From assembly GCF_003112515.1 (NCBI RefSeq), contig NZ_BEVZ01000001.1, forward strand, positions 405,940-469,939: a stretch of DNA of 64,000 nt, written 5' to 3'. The DNA is from Streptomyces fragilis (GTDB lineage Bacteria > Actinomycetota > Actinomycetes > Streptomycetales > Streptomycetaceae). The position numbers and the translations under genes were made by a program. This document shows, one piece after another, positions 42,542-51,467 of this stretch (position 1 is its first letter; every line of letters begins with the position of its first letter). The notes beneath the pieces were generated by a model, which was given only the letters and a program-made list of their open reading frames with translations, ran no database searches and was not told the origin of the DNA.

Positions 42542-43696
42542 ATGGACATATCGACACGCAAGTCACAGACAACCGAAGGCGACGGACCCCCCGCGACGGG
42601 GACCGCGCACGGGACCCCGGACGCCACGCGGCCGGACCCCGCGCCGCGCGACGAGCCCGCACCCGGCTCCGCCGCCACCCCGGACACCACCCCTGACGCC
42701 ACCCCGGACACCGCTCCGGCACCCGTGAAGCCGGCGCCCCGCCCCGGGGCCACCGCGACCGCCCCGGGCACCGCGACCCGCCGCGGCGACCGCGTCTTCC
42801 TCGGCCTCTCCCGCGGCTCCGGCATCCTGCTGCTGGCCGTGATGGCGGCGATCGCGGTGTTCCTGAGCTACCGCGCCGCCCTCGCCATCAGCGAGGACCG
42901 GGCCAACTTCCTCACCACCTTCGAGTGGGACCCCAACAGCCCCGAGCCGGTCTTCGGCATCGCGGTGCTCGCCTTCGGCACCGTCGTGTCGTCGGTGATC
43001 GCCATGGCCGTCGCGGTCCCGGTCGCGGTGGCCATCGCCCTCTTCCTCACCCACTACGCCCCGCGCCGGCTGAGCGGCCCCATCGCCTACGTGGTGGACC
43101 TGCTCGCGGCGGTGCCGTCGATCGTCTACGGCCTGTGGGGCGCGCTGGTCCTCGTCCCGCACATGAACGGCCTGTTCGGCTGGCTGGACACGTACCTGGG
43201 CTGGACCGGGATCCTCGCCTGGCAGGGCGGCGCCCCGCGCTCGATGCTCACCGTCGGCATCCTGCTGGCGATCATGATTCTTCCGGTCATCACCAACGTG
43301 AGCCGCGAGGTCTTCCGCCAGGTTCCCAGGGCCCACGAGGAGGCGGCCCTCGCCCTCGGCGCCACCCGCTGGGAGGTCATCCGCATGTCGGTCCTACCCT
43401 TCGGCCGCTCCGGCGTGATCTCCGCGTCGATGCTGGGACTCGGCCGCGCCCTGGGCGAGACCATGGCCGTGGCGACCGTGCTGTCCCCCAGCTTCGACAT
43501 CCAGGCCAGCCTCCTGGACCCGGGCGGCGGCACCTTCGCGCAGAACATCGCCAGCAAGTTCGGTGAGGCCAACGAGCAGGGCCGTGACGCGCTGATCGCC
43601 TCCGGCCTCGTCCTCTTCGTCATCACCCTGCTGGTCAACGGCGCCGCGCGGCTGATCATCGCCCGCCGCAAGGAGTACTCGGGGGCCAACGCATGA
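42542..43696 (+). CDS. pstC: Phosphate ABC transporter permease PstC
   Basis: 384 aa from ATG 42542. An unusually long N-terminal tail (~85 residues of Thr/Pro/Asp, including TPDTTPDATPDTAP) comes before six transmembrane helices. The EAA-type loop is EEAALALGATRWEVIRMSVLP. It forms the channel with PstA, overlapping it by 4 bp. Confidence 0.93.
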   Translation: MDISTRKSQTTEGDGPPATGTAHGTPDATRPDPAPRDEPAPGSAATPDTTPDATPDTAPAPVKPAPRPGATATAPGTATRRGDRVFLGLSRGSGILLLAVMAAIAVFLSYRAALAISEDRANFLTTFEWDPNSPEPVFGIAVLAFGTVVSSVIAMAVAVPVAVAIALFLTHYAPRRLSGPIAYVVDLLAAVPSIVYGLWGALVLVPHMNGLFGWLDTYLGWTGILAWQGGAPRSMLTVGILLAIMILPVITNVSREVFRQVPRAHEEAALALGATRWEVIRMSVLPFGRSGVISASMLGLGRALGETMAVATVLSPSFDIQASLLDPGGGTFAQNIASKFGEANEQGRDALIASGLVLFVITLLVNGAARLIIARRKEYSGANA

Positions 43697-44742
43697 GCAC
43701 CACGTCCACCCTCGCCCGCCCCGGCTCCCTGCAGGGCGCACGGCTTCCGCAGTGGGCCCCGTGGGCCGTCGCCGTCACCGCGGTCGCCGTCGCGGTCGCC
43801 GTCGGCCTGGCGGCCGGCCTGCACAGCCGCGTCCAGTGGGGCCTGATGGCCGCCGTCCTGTTCGTGCTGGGCACCTACGCGCTGTCCGCCAAGGTCGAGG
43901 GACGCCGCCAGGCCAAGGACCGCGTCGCCACCAGCCTGGTCTGGGTGGCGTTCCTGCTGGCCGTCGTCCCGCTGCTCTCCCTGGTCTGGGAGACCGTGGT
44001 GCGCGGCGTGAAGGTCCTCGACGGGTACTTCCTCACCCACTCCATGGGCACCGTCGCCGACGCCGAGCCCGGCGGTGGCATCTACCACGCCATCCTGGGC
44101 ACCGCGCAGCAGGTGGGCCTGGCCACCCTGATCGCCGCCCCGATCGGCGTGCTCACCGCGATCTACCTGGTCGAGTACGGCCGGGGCCCGCTGGCGAAGG
44201 CCGTCACCTTCTTCGTCGACGTGATGACCGGCATCCCGTCCATCGTGGCCGGCCTGTTCATCCTGAGCCTGATGCTCATGTTCGACCTGCAGCCCTTCGG
44301 CTTCGCCGGCTCGCTGGCCCTGGCCATCCTGATGATGCCGGTCGTCGTCCGCTCCACCGAGGAGATGCTCAAGCTCGTCCCCAACGAGCTGCGCGAGGCC
44401 TCCCTCGCGCTGGGCGTGCCCAGGTGGCGGACCATCCTGAAGGTCGTCCTGCCCACCGCGATCGGCGGCATCACCACCGGCGTGATGCTCGCGATCGCCC
44501 GCATCGCGGGCGAGAGCGCCCCGGTCCTGCTGCTGGTGTTCGGCAACCCGTTCATCAACGCCAACCCCTTCGAGGGCGCCCAGGCGTCGCTGCCGCTGTA
44601 CATCTACCAGCAGTACGTCAACAGCGCCGGCTCGACGGCGGCCTACGACCGGGCCTGGGCGGCGGCGCTGACGCTGATCGCCTTCGTGATGGTCCTCAAC
44701 CTGGTGGCCCGCGGCATCGCCCGCTGGAAGACGCCCCGCTGA
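43693..44742 (+). CDS. pstA: Phosphate ABC transporter permease PstA
   Basis: 349 aa, ATGA overlap with pstC. Several helices; the EAA loop is [21 protein letters not shown] and is followed by [14 protein letters not shown]. Partner of PstC in phosphate import. Typical length and order. Confidence 0.93.
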   Translation: MSTTSTLARPGSLQGARLPQWAPWAVAVTAVAVAVAVGLAAGLHSRVQWGLMAAVLFVLGTYALSAKVEGRRQAKDRVATSLVWVAFLLAVVPLLSLVWETVVRGVKVLDGYFLTHSMGTVADAEPGGGIYHAILGTAQQVGLATLIAAPIGVLTAIYLVEYGRGPLAKAVTFFVDVMTGIPSIVAGLFILSLMLMFDLQPFGFAGSLALAILMMPVVVRSTEEMLKLVPNELREASLALGVPRWRTILKVVLPTAIGGITTGVMLAIARIAGESAPVLLLVFGNPFINANPFEGAQASLPLYIYQQYVNSAGSTAAYDRAWAAALTLIAFVMVLNLVARGIARWKTPR

Positions 44743-44761
44743 ACTTCTGGAAGTGACTGAA

Positions 44762-45538
44762 ATGGCCAAGCGAATCGACGTCGGCGGGCTCTCCGCCTTC
44801 TACGGCGCCCACAAGGCCATCGAGGACATCTCGATGACCGTCGAGCCCCGCTCGGTGACCGCCTTCATCGGCCCCTCCGGCTGCGGCAAGTCCACGTTCC
44901 TGCGCACCCTGAACCGGATGCACGAGGTCGTCCCCGGCGGCCGCGTCGAGGGCAAGGTGATGCTGGGCGACGAGGACCTGTACGGCCCCGGCATCGACCC
45001 CGTGTCGGTGCGCCGGGAGGTCGGCATGGTCTTCCAGCGGCCCAACCCGTTCCCCACCATGTCGATCTTCGACAACGTGGCGGCCGGGCTGCGGCTGAAC
45101 GGCGACCACAAGAAGTCCTCCCTGGCCGACATCGTCGAGCAGTCCCTGCGCGGCGCCAACCTGTGGAACGAGGTCAAGGACCGCCTCAACAAGCCCGGCT
45201 CCGGCCTCTCCGGCGGCCAGCAGCAGCGCCTGTGCATCGCACGGGCCATCGCCGTGCAGCCCAAGGTGCTGCTGATGGACGAGCCCTGCTCGGCGCTCGA
45301 CCCGATCTCGACGCTCGCCATCGAGGACCTGATCGGCGAGCTCAAGGAGCAGTACACGATCGTCATCGTGACCCACAACATGCAGCAGGCGGCCCGCGTC
45401 TCGGACCGCACCGCCTTCTTCAACCTGGCCGCGATCGGGCAGCCGGGCCGGCTGATCGAGATCGACGACACCGAGCGGATCTTCTCCAACCCGTCGGTCA
45501 AGGACACCGAGGACTACATCTCCGGCCGCTTCGGCTGA
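44762..45538 (+). CDS. pstB: Phosphate ABC transporter ATPase PstB
   Basis: 258 aa from ATG 44762, with GGAAG 9 nt upstream; a GTG at 44753 is in frame but less well placed. Walker [10 protein letters not shown], signature [13 protein letters not shown], Walker [14 protein letters not shown], switch His VTHNMQQA. Drives phosphate uptake through PstCA. Confidence 0.95.
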   Translation: MAKRIDVGGLSAFYGAHKAIEDISMTVEPRSVTAFIGPSGCGKSTFLRTLNRMHEVVPGGRVEGKVMLGDEDLYGPGIDPVSVRREVGMVFQRPNPFPTMSIFDNVAAGLRLNGDHKKSSLADIVEQSLRGANLWNEVKDRLNKPGSGLSGGQQQRLCIARAIAVQPKVLLMDEPCSALDPISTLAIEDLIGELKEQYTIVIVTHNMQQAARVSDRTAFFNLAAIGQPGRLIEIDDTERIFSNPSVKDTEDYISGRFG

Positions 45539-45594
45539 CCGGGCCGTCCTCGCCAGCTCCTCGCGGTGCTGCATGGCGGTGCCACCGCGAGGCC

Positions 45595-45622
45595 GGGGCC
45601 CGCGCCCACCGGCGCGGGCCCC
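45595..45622 (+). terminator. Terminator after the pst operon
   Basis: GGGGCCCGCGCC, loop CACC, GGCGCGGGCCCC: perfect 12-bp stem 57 bp past the pstB stop. Confidence 0.8.
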
Positions 45623-45770
45623 TTCACCGCCTCCACGCGCTCCACACGCTCCACACGCGGGATCCGCCGTGGGCCCTTGGGACTAGCCCGTCCGTGCCAT
45701 GCGCGAAGAGCCTCCGTCTCCTTAGTCTGGGAAGCCCGTACGGCTTCCGGCAGAAGGAGGGGTGATCGGC

Positions 45771-45941
45771 GTGGCTCCGCTCGGCGCTCCCGGACAGGTC
45801 CAGGACCAGATCGCTCTCGCCGAGATAGAGCTCTGCGGCGACCTGATGATCGCCGCCTCCTCGGCGAACGGGGACCGGCTCAGCCAGGCGAGCATCGACG
45901 AGATCCTCCGCGTCGGGGAGGACCGCCGCACCTCGCGCTGA
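45771..45941 (+). CDS. Small conserved-type protein (56 aa)
   Basis: GTG start at 45771, 10 nt after AGGAGG. The product is VAPLGAPGQVQDQIALAEIE then LCGDLMIAASSANGDRLSQA and SIDEILRVGEDRR: amphipathic helices with no membrane segment. Position between pstB and csoR, a strong ribosome site and normal third-position GC support a real gene. Function unknown; similar small proteins with this ASIDEIL ending are common in Streptomyces. Confidence 0.7.
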   Translation: MAPLGAPGQVQDQIALAEIELCGDLMIAASSANGDRLSQASIDEILRVGEDRRTSR

Positions 45942-45954
45942 CCGCCGGGAGGGC

Positions 45955-46362
45955 TCAGGTGCGCAGCATGCGGGCGATGGCCTTGGTGGCCTCCTCGACC
46001 TTGGCGTCGATCTCGTCGCCGCCCCTGACCGCCGCGTCGGCGACACAGTGCCGCAGGTGCTCCTCCAGCAGTTGCAGCGCGAACGACTGCAGGCCCTTGG
46101 TGGAGGCGGACACCTGCGTGAGTATGTCGATGCAGTAGACGTCCTCCTCGACCATTCTCTGCAGGCCGCGGATCTGTCCTTCGATCCGCCGCAGCCGCTT
46201 GAGGTGGTCGGCCTTGCGGGCGTGGTAGCCGTGGTGCTGCGCGTGCTGTCCGTTCTGCGCGGGCTGTCCGTGCTGCCCGTCCTGCGCCTGCAGCGCGTCC
46301 CGCGCGTGCTCCTCGGCGGCGGGGGCCTCCTCGGCCGACCCGACCTCCGGCGTCGTCGCCAT
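45955..46362 (-). CDS. csoR: CsoR-family copper-sensing repressor
   Basis: 135 aa from ATG 46362. The Cu(I) ligands are at the family spacing: C77 (VYCIDIL), H102 and C106 (EEHLRHC), exactly as C36/H61/C65 of M. tuberculosis CsoR. A Gln/His-rich N-terminal tail of ~45 residues (DGQHGQPAQNGQHAQHHGYH) may bind extra metal. The inverted repeat at 46433-46449, 71 bp before the start, is a plausible operator. It would release DNA when Cu(I) binds. Confidence 0.9.
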   Translation of the reverse strand: MATTPEVGSAEEAPAAEEHARDALQAQDGQHGQPAQNGQHAQHHGYHARKADHLKRLRRIEGQIRGLQRMVEEDVYCIDILTQVSASTKGLQSFALQLLEEHLRHCVADAAVRGGDEIDAKVEEATKAIARMLRT

Positions 46363-46432
46363 CTCCGGCAGCCCTCCTCGCCTCACATGTCGCATTCGTC
46401 ACTTCCGGGCCCCTGCGGCCGGCGCGAGATGC

Positions 46433-46449
46433 ATACCCCTGCCGGGTAT
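46433..46449. promoter_or_regulatory. CsoR-operator-like palindrome ATACCC-N5-GGGTAT
   Basis: Perfect 6-5-6 inverted repeat in the divergent region between csoR and the DUF47 gene. The GC-core, AT-flanked layout resembles reported CsoR sites. It may control csoR itself. Confidence 0.7.
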
Positions 46450-46599
46450 ATGGTACTCGCGTTCGGTGGGTAGATGGGGGTACGGCCGCCGCGGAGCGGA
46501 TGGGCGACACTGGATCTCGGCCAGCCCGCTCCATTAGCAGCGGCCCCCCGATGGGCCTAGCATCACCCTGACCGATTCGACAGCCTCCGAGGACCCCAC

Positions 46600-47220
46600 G
46601 TGCGCTTTCGTCTGACCCCGAGGGAGACGAGCTTCTACGACATGTTCTCCGCTTCCGCGGACAACATCGTCACCGGCTCCAAGCTCCTGCTGGAACTGCT
46701 CGGTGCGGAGCCGTCCGCGCGGGGCGAGATCGCCGAGCGGATGCGGGCCGCGGAACACGCCGGTGACGACGCCACCCACGCGATCTTCCACCAGCTGAAC
46801 TCGTCCTTCATCACGCCCTTCGACCGCGAGGACATCTACGCCCTCGCGGGTTCGCTCGACGACGTCATGGACTTCATGGAGGAGGCCGTCGACCTGGTCG
46901 TCCTCTACAACGTCGAGGAACTCCCCAAGGGCGTCGAGCAGCAGATCGAGGTGCTGGCGCGGGCGGCCGAACTGACCGCCGAGGCCATGCCCAACCTGCG
47001 CACCATGTCGAACCTCACCGAGTACTGGATCGAGGTCAACCGGCTGGAGAACCAGGCGGACCAGATCCACCGCAAGCTGCTGGCCCAGCTCTTCAACGGC
47101 AAGTACGACGCCATCGAGGTGCTCAAGCTGAAGCAGATCGTGGACGTCCTCGAGGAGGCGGCGGACGCCTTCGAACACGTCGCCAACACGGTGGAGACGA
47201 TCTCGGTCAAGGAGTCCTGA
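46600..47220 (+). CDS. DUF47 (PhoU-like) partner of the Pit transporter
   Basis: 206 aa, GTG start. Helical throughout, with FSASADNIVTGSKLLLELLG, EDIYALAGSLDDVMDFMEEAVDL and VNRLENQADQIHRKLLAQLFNG, the pattern of DUF47 proteins that resemble PhoU and regulate phosphate transporters. It lies 8 bp before the Pit gene, the usual pairing. Confidence 0.92.
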   Translation: MRFRLTPRETSFYDMFSASADNIVTGSKLLLELLGAEPSARGEIAERMRAAEHAGDDATHAIFHQLNSSFITPFDREDIYALAGSLDDVMDFMEEAVDLVVLYNVEELPKGVEQQIEVLARAAELTAEAMPNLRTMSNLTEYWIEVNRLENQADQIHRKLLAQLFNGKYDAIEVLKLKQIVDVLEEAADAFEHVANTVETISVKES

Positions 47221-47228
47221 GCTCTGAC

Positions 47229-48230
47229 ATGGACACCTTTGCTCTGATCGTGACGGTCGGCGTCGCGCTCTTCTTCACCTACACCAACGGCTTCCACGAC
47301 TCCGCGAACGCGATCGCCACCTCGGTCTCCACCCGTGCGCTGACCCCCCGGGCCGCGCTGGCGATGGCGGCCGTGATGAACCTGATCGGCGCCTTCATGG
47401 GCTCCGGCGTCGCGAAGACCGTCAGTGAGGGTCTGATCGAGACGCCCGAGGGCTCCAAGGGCATGGGCATCCTGTTCGCGGCTCTGGTCGGCGCGATCGC
47501 CTGGAACCTCCTCACCTGGTACTTCGGCCTGCCCTCGTCCTCCTCGCACGCGCTGTTCGGCGGCATGGTCGGCGCGGCCCTGGCCGGCGGGATCACCGTC
47601 TTCTGGGACGGCGTCCTGCAGAAGATCGTCCTGCCGATGTTCATCTCCCCCGTGGTCGGCCTGGTGGCCGGCTACCTGGTGATGACGGCCATCATGTGGA
47701 TCTTCCGCCGGTCCAACCCGCACAAGGCCAAGCGCGGCTTCCGCATCGCCCAGACCGTCTCGGCGGCCGGCATGGCGCTGGGCCACGGCCTCCAGGACGC
47801 CCAGAAGACCATGGGCATCGTGGTGATGGCCCTGGTCATCGCCGACGTCGAGGAGTACGGCGACGCGATCCCGGTCTGGGTCAAGATCATGTGCGCCCTG
47901 ATGCTCTCGCTGGGCACCTACGCGGGCGGCTGGCGCATCATGCGCACCCTGGGCCGCAAGATCATCGAACTGGACCCGCCGCAGGGCTTCGCCGCCGAGA
48001 CCACCGGCGCGTCGATCATGTTCGTCACCGCGTTCATCTTCAAGGCGCCCATCTCCACGACCCACGTGATCACCTCCGCGATCATGGGCGTCGGCGCCAC
48101 CAAGCGCGTCAACGCGGTGCGCTGGGGCGTGGCCAAGAACATCGTGCTGGGCTGGTTCATCACCATGCCGGCCGCCGCCCTGGTGGCCGCCGGCTGCTAC
48201 GGACTGGTCCACCTGGTCGCCATGCTCTAG
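47229..48230 (+). CDS. pit: Low-affinity inorganic phosphate transporter (Pit)
   Basis: 333 aa. The two Pit repeats are clear: YTNGFHDSANAIATSVSTRAL, then SSSHALFGGMVGAALAGG, and the second half AHxLxDAQKTMGIV-type stretch (GHGLQDAQKTMGIVVMAL) with APISTTHVITSAIMG. About ten helices. It imports metal-phosphate with protons. With DUF47 it gives constitutive uptake alongside the inducible Pst system. Confidence 0.93.
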   Translation: MDTFALIVTVGVALFFTYTNGFHDSANAIATSVSTRALTPRAALAMAAVMNLIGAFMGSGVAKTVSEGLIETPEGSKGMGILFAALVGAIAWNLLTWYFGLPSSSSHALFGGMVGAALAGGITVFWDGVLQKIVLPMFISPVVGLVAGYLVMTAIMWIFRRSNPHKAKRGFRIAQTVSAAGMALGHGLQDAQKTMGIVVMALVIADVEEYGDAIPVWVKIMCALMLSLGTYAGGWRIMRTLGRKIIELDPPQGFAAETTGASIMFVTAFIFKAPISTTHVITSAIMGVGATKRVNAVRWGVAKNIVLGWFITMPAAALVAAGCYGLVHLVAML

Positions 48231-48287
48231 CGCCGCCCCGTTCATCCCGGCCGGCCCCGTGGCCGGCTCCGCCGACGGCCTCGTGCC

Positions 48288-48304
48288 GCCCCCGGTCCGG
48301 GGGC
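48288..48304. terminator. Short hairpin between convergent genes
   Basis: GCCCCCGG-T-CCGGGGGC, perfect symmetry, between pit and the convergent lipoprotein gene. Confidence 0.4.
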
Positions 48305-48316
48305 CGCGCGGGGCCG

Positions 48317-49171
48317 TCAGCGTGTGGCGATCCGTCCGTCGAAGATGTCGCCGGCGGCGGGCAGCCGGACGTCCACCGGGGCCCCGAAGTCGAACAGCGT
48401 CGTCGTGGACGTCACCACCACCGTGCGGCGCGCCTCGTTGAGGAAGCTGAACTCCTGCCGGACCTTGCGGATCCGCCCCTGGCCGTCGAGGTACACGTCG
48501 AACGGGACCTCGGCACTGGCGAACCCTTTCGCCGCCGCCCGCAGTGCTTCCCGCCATCCCGACCGGGCGAGCGCGGCGGCGTCCCCCAGGTGCGCCACGC
48601 CCCCGTAGCGCCGCACCTGGGTCCCCGCGAAGTCCACCGTCCCCCGGTACTCGGCCTGCCGCGCGCCCCGCAGCAGCTCCGCCGCCGCCAGGGGGTCCGT
48701 CGCACCGCCGGTCACCAGGTTGCCGTCCGCGGAGTCCCCGGCGTCCACCCGCACCCACTTGTCCTCCGGGACGCCCTCGCCGCGGTTCTTCAGGTACACC
48801 GCCCCCGGGGTCAGCAGCTCGGTGATCGGCCGCCGCGCGGCCCGCCCGGCGGGCGCCTCGGGCAGCGTCACCCACAGCTCACCGCGCCGCTTGCGGTAGT
48901 CGTAGACGCCCTCGCCCCGGATGACGATCCGGGTGCCGCCGGTGGCCATCGCCATCGAGGTGCTGGCCCGCGAGCTACCGGCGGCCGCCAGCCGGCCCGC
49001 CGCCTGCCGCACCAGCTCCCTGGGCTCCCGCGCCCCGTCCGCGCCGCCGGCCTTCCGGTCGTCCGCGACGGCCCCGCCGGAGCAGCCGACGGCGCCGGCC
49101 ATGGCCGCGGCCGCCGCGACCGCCACGGCAGCGTCCACACCGGCGCGCCGCATCCGCCGCCACCGTTCCAT
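48317..49171 (-). CDS. Lipoprotein with LppX/LprG-like fold
   Basis: 284 aa from ATG 49171 (in-frame starts at 49186 and 49204 are possible). A signal sequence ends in the lipobox AGAVGCSGG. The mature part has repeated amphipathic strands (GGTRIVIRGEGVYDYRKRRG, GTQVRRYGGVAHLGD, FDVYLDGQGRIRKVRQEF), the half-barrel type of LppX_LprAFG proteins that carry lipids. Role inferred from layout only. Confidence 0.7.
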   Translation of the reverse strand: MERWRRMRRAGVDAAVAVAAAAAMAGAVGCSGGAVADDRKAGGADGAREPRELVRQAAGRLAAAGSSRASTSMAMATGGTRIVIRGEGVYDYRKRRGELWVTLPEAPAGRAARRPITELLTPGAVYLKNRGEGVPEDKWVRVDAGDSADGNLVTGGATDPLAAAELLRGARQAEYRGTVDFAGTQVRRYGGVAHLGDAAALARSGWREALRAAAKGFASAEVPFDVYLDGQGRIRKVRQEFSFLNEARRTVVVTSTTTLFDFGAPVDVRLPAAGDIFDGRIATR

Positions 49172-49279
49172 CGCCTGCACCCCCATGCCGGTTCGTCCGC
49201 CCACGGGCCCTTGCCGTTCCGGTTAACGACGGGTAGCACCCCCCGTCACGCACAGCGGCCCCGGTTTCCCCACATGGGC

Positions 49280-49310
49280 GGGGCCCGTACCTCCAAGAGG
49301 TACGGGCCCC
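49280..49310. terminator. Strong bidirectional terminator
   Basis: GGGGCCCGTACCTC, loop CAA, GAGGTACGGGCCCC: perfect 14-bp stem upstream of the lipoprotein gene and downstream of the PAP2 gene. Confidence 0.85.
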
Positions 49311-49344
49311 GTCGTGCGTTGCCGCTCGGGCGGCGGTGGTGCGC

Positions 49345-50091
49345 TCAGGCCGCCAGGTCGCGCGTCCCGCCCGGCCCGGCGGGACGCTCCCCGGCCGCCG
49401 GGCCGTCCGTCCGCGCGGCGGTGCCGCCCCGGCCGCCGTCCTCGCGCGCCACGTCGCCCAGCAGCAGCCGGCCGATGCCCGGCACCCTCCCGAGCCAACC
49501 GACCAGCGGCGTCAGCACCGCCATCGCCACCGGGGACAGCAGCAGCGCCACCGCGGTGCCCAGCGCGAAGCCGCCGGCCACGTCGGTCGGGTAGTGGACG
49601 CCCATGTACACGCGGGACAGCCCGGCCAGCACCGCCAGCAGGATCGCCACCACGCCGAACTTCCGGTGCGCGAGGAACAGCGCGACCGCCATGGCCATGG
49701 CCAGCGTGGCGTGGTCGCTGACGAACGAGAAGTCGTCCTTGCCCTCGACCAGCACCTCGAGCCCGCGGTGCGTCATGAAGGGCCGCGGTCTCTCCACGAA
49801 ACCGCGTATGGGTATGTTCACGATCACGGCCAGCAGCGCGGCGACCGGCATCCAGACGATCGCGGCCACCGAGGCGACGACCGACTCCCGGTCGGCGAGC
49901 CCGTCCCGCCCGAGCCGGCGGACGCGGACCAGGCACCACAGGCCCATCGCCACGATGGCGAGCGGCAGCCCGTACTCCCCGACGTACTCCATGATCCGGT
50001 CGAACCAGGTCGGAGCCGCCTCGGCCAGGCCGTTTATCTCGAAGAGCAGGCCGACATCGGGATTCGACCCGGATTCGGCGAGTCCAGCCAT
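49345..50091 (-). CDS. PAP2-family membrane phosphatase
   Basis: 248 aa. Six helices with the three PAP2 motifs: IRGFVERPRPF, then SFVSDHATLAMAM (SxxH type) and SRVYMGVHYPTDVAGG. It dephosphorylates a lipid phosphate (phosphatidate or undecaprenyl diphosphate) at the membrane. The C-terminal ~45 residues are a Gly/Ala/Arg tail. Confidence 0.92.
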   Translation of the reverse strand: MAGLAESGSNPDVGLLFEINGLAEAAPTWFDRIMEYVGEYGLPLAIVAMGLWCLVRVRRLGRDGLADRESVVASVAAIVWMPVAALLAVIVNIPIRGFVERPRPFMTHRGLEVLVEGKDDFSFVSDHATLAMAMAVALFLAHRKFGVVAILLAVLAGLSRVYMGVHYPTDVAGGFALGTAVALLLSPVAMAVLTPLVGWLGRVPGIGRLLLGDVAREDGGRGGTAARTDGPAAGERPAGPGGTRDLAA

Positions 50092-50390
50092 CGTGCAGTC
50101 GGCCCCTTCGTCTGTGCCTTCCGGCGCGTGTGTCGTTCATGCCGCCGGCGCGCCCGCGCCCTTCGCGCGCTCGCGCCGCTTCTCCACCCCCGTGGTGCGA
50201 CCGTACGGGCCCCTGCGGTCCCGTACATGAAAGGAACGCATGAACCTCGCTCAAGGGTTCCATTTCCCGGCGGAAGATCACCGAGACGTTACCCAAGAGC
50301 AACCCGTCCGTGCAGCTCAGGGCAGAGCTTCACGCCACGCACACGTCCCACCGCCTTGCGCACACGATCCCTCCGCGTCGCACACCGGCC
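50092..50390. other. Intergenic region, no gene seen
   Basis: About 300 bp between two minus-strand genes (PAP2 and the cell-wall hydrolase). No credible reading frame or strong hairpin; it probably holds the PAP2 promoter. Confidence 0.5.
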
Positions 50391-51392
50391 TCACGCGGCG
50401 CGCGGGAGCGCCGCGGCGCCGGCGGCGGTCACCCGCGTCGCACCGAAGTACTTGGGGGTGTCCACCGGGTCGAAGCGGATCACGGCGCCGGTGTACGGCG
50501 CGTCGATCATGTAACCGCCGCCGACATAGATGCCTACGTGATCGATTGCCCGAGAATCAGTGGGGTCGGGTGAAAAGAATACGAGATCACCCGGAAGGAG
50601 TTCATCCCGTGACGGGTGCGGCCCGGCGTTGTACTGATCGTTCGCCACTCGCGGCAGGTCGATGCCGACGCTCGCATAGGCGGCCTTCGTCAGGCCGGAG
50701 CAGTCGAACCGGCCGCCCTGGTCGGCGGTGCCGTTGCCGCCCCACAGGTAGGGCGTGCCCAGCTTGTCCTGCGCGTACATGATCGCCGAGGCCGCCTGCC
50801 GGCTCGGCTCCAGCCGCGTCCTCGGCCGGGCGAACGACTTCTCCAGCGCCCGAATCCGCTTCACGTAGTTCTGCGTCTCCGTGATCGCCGGCACACCGCC
50901 CGACCGGATCACCCGGTACGCCCCCGCGTTGTACGCCGCCAGCATGTTGTTCGTCCGGTCACCGGGCACGTCCTCGACGTACTTGGCCAGTTCGCAGTCG
51001 TAGGAGGCGGCCGACGGAATGGCGTCCTTGGGGTCCCAGATGTCCCGGTCGCCGTCCCGGTCGCCGTCGATGCCGTGGGTGGCCCAGGTGCTGGGGATGA
51101 ACTGCGCGATCCCCCGCGCGTCGGCGTGGCTCACCACGTCCGCGTCCCAGCCGCTCTCCTGGTACAGCTGGGCGGCCAGCAGGGCGGGGTTGATTTCCGG
51201 ACAGAGATTCCCCCAGGTGCGCACCAGCCCCGCGTACGCCGCCGGGACGGATCCCTCGGCGACGTCCACCGCGCCCTGCGCGGCGCCGCGCACCACGTTG
51301 CCGGCGACGACGTACACGCCGACGACCAGCACCAGCACGAAGCCCATGACGGCCCCGAGGACCGCCCCTCCGGTCAGCCACGCCTTTCGCAC
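50391..51392 (-). CDS. Bifunctional lytic transglycosylase / NlpC-P60 peptidase
   Basis: 333 aa from GTG 51392, 8 nt after a GGAGGG site. One N-terminal helix (LTGGAVLGAVMGFVLVLVVGVYVVAG) anchors it. The transglycosylase domain has QLYQESGWDAD (catalytic Glu) and ADARGIAQFIPSTWATHG; the NlpC/P60 domain has FDCSGLTKAAYASVGIDLPR (Cys) and AIDHVGIYVGGGYMIDAP (His). It would cut both glycan and peptide in the wall. Together with the cmd-like genes to the right it resembles the VirB1-type wall-opening enzyme of secretion systems. Confidence 0.93.
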   Translation of the reverse strand: MRKAWLTGGAVLGAVMGFVLVLVVGVYVVAGNVVRGAAQGAVDVAEGSVPAAYAGLVRTWGNLCPEINPALLAAQLYQESGWDADVVSHADARGIAQFIPSTWATHGIDGDRDGDRDIWDPKDAIPSAASYDCELAKYVEDVPGDRTNNMLAAYNAGAYRVIRSGGVPAITETQNYVKRIRALEKSFARPRTRLEPSRQAASAIMYAQDKLGTPYLWGGNGTADQGGRFDCSGLTKAAYASVGIDLPRVANDQYNAGPHPSRDELLPGDLVFFSPDPTDSRAIDHVGIYVGGGYMIDAPYTGAVIRFDPVDTPKYFGATRVTAAGAAALPRAA

Positions 51393-51467
51393 GACCACAG
51401 CCCTCCCCCACACGGTGACCCCGCCGGCACCAGGCCGGCCCTTCTCCTCCGCACGGCCGTCCCCCGC

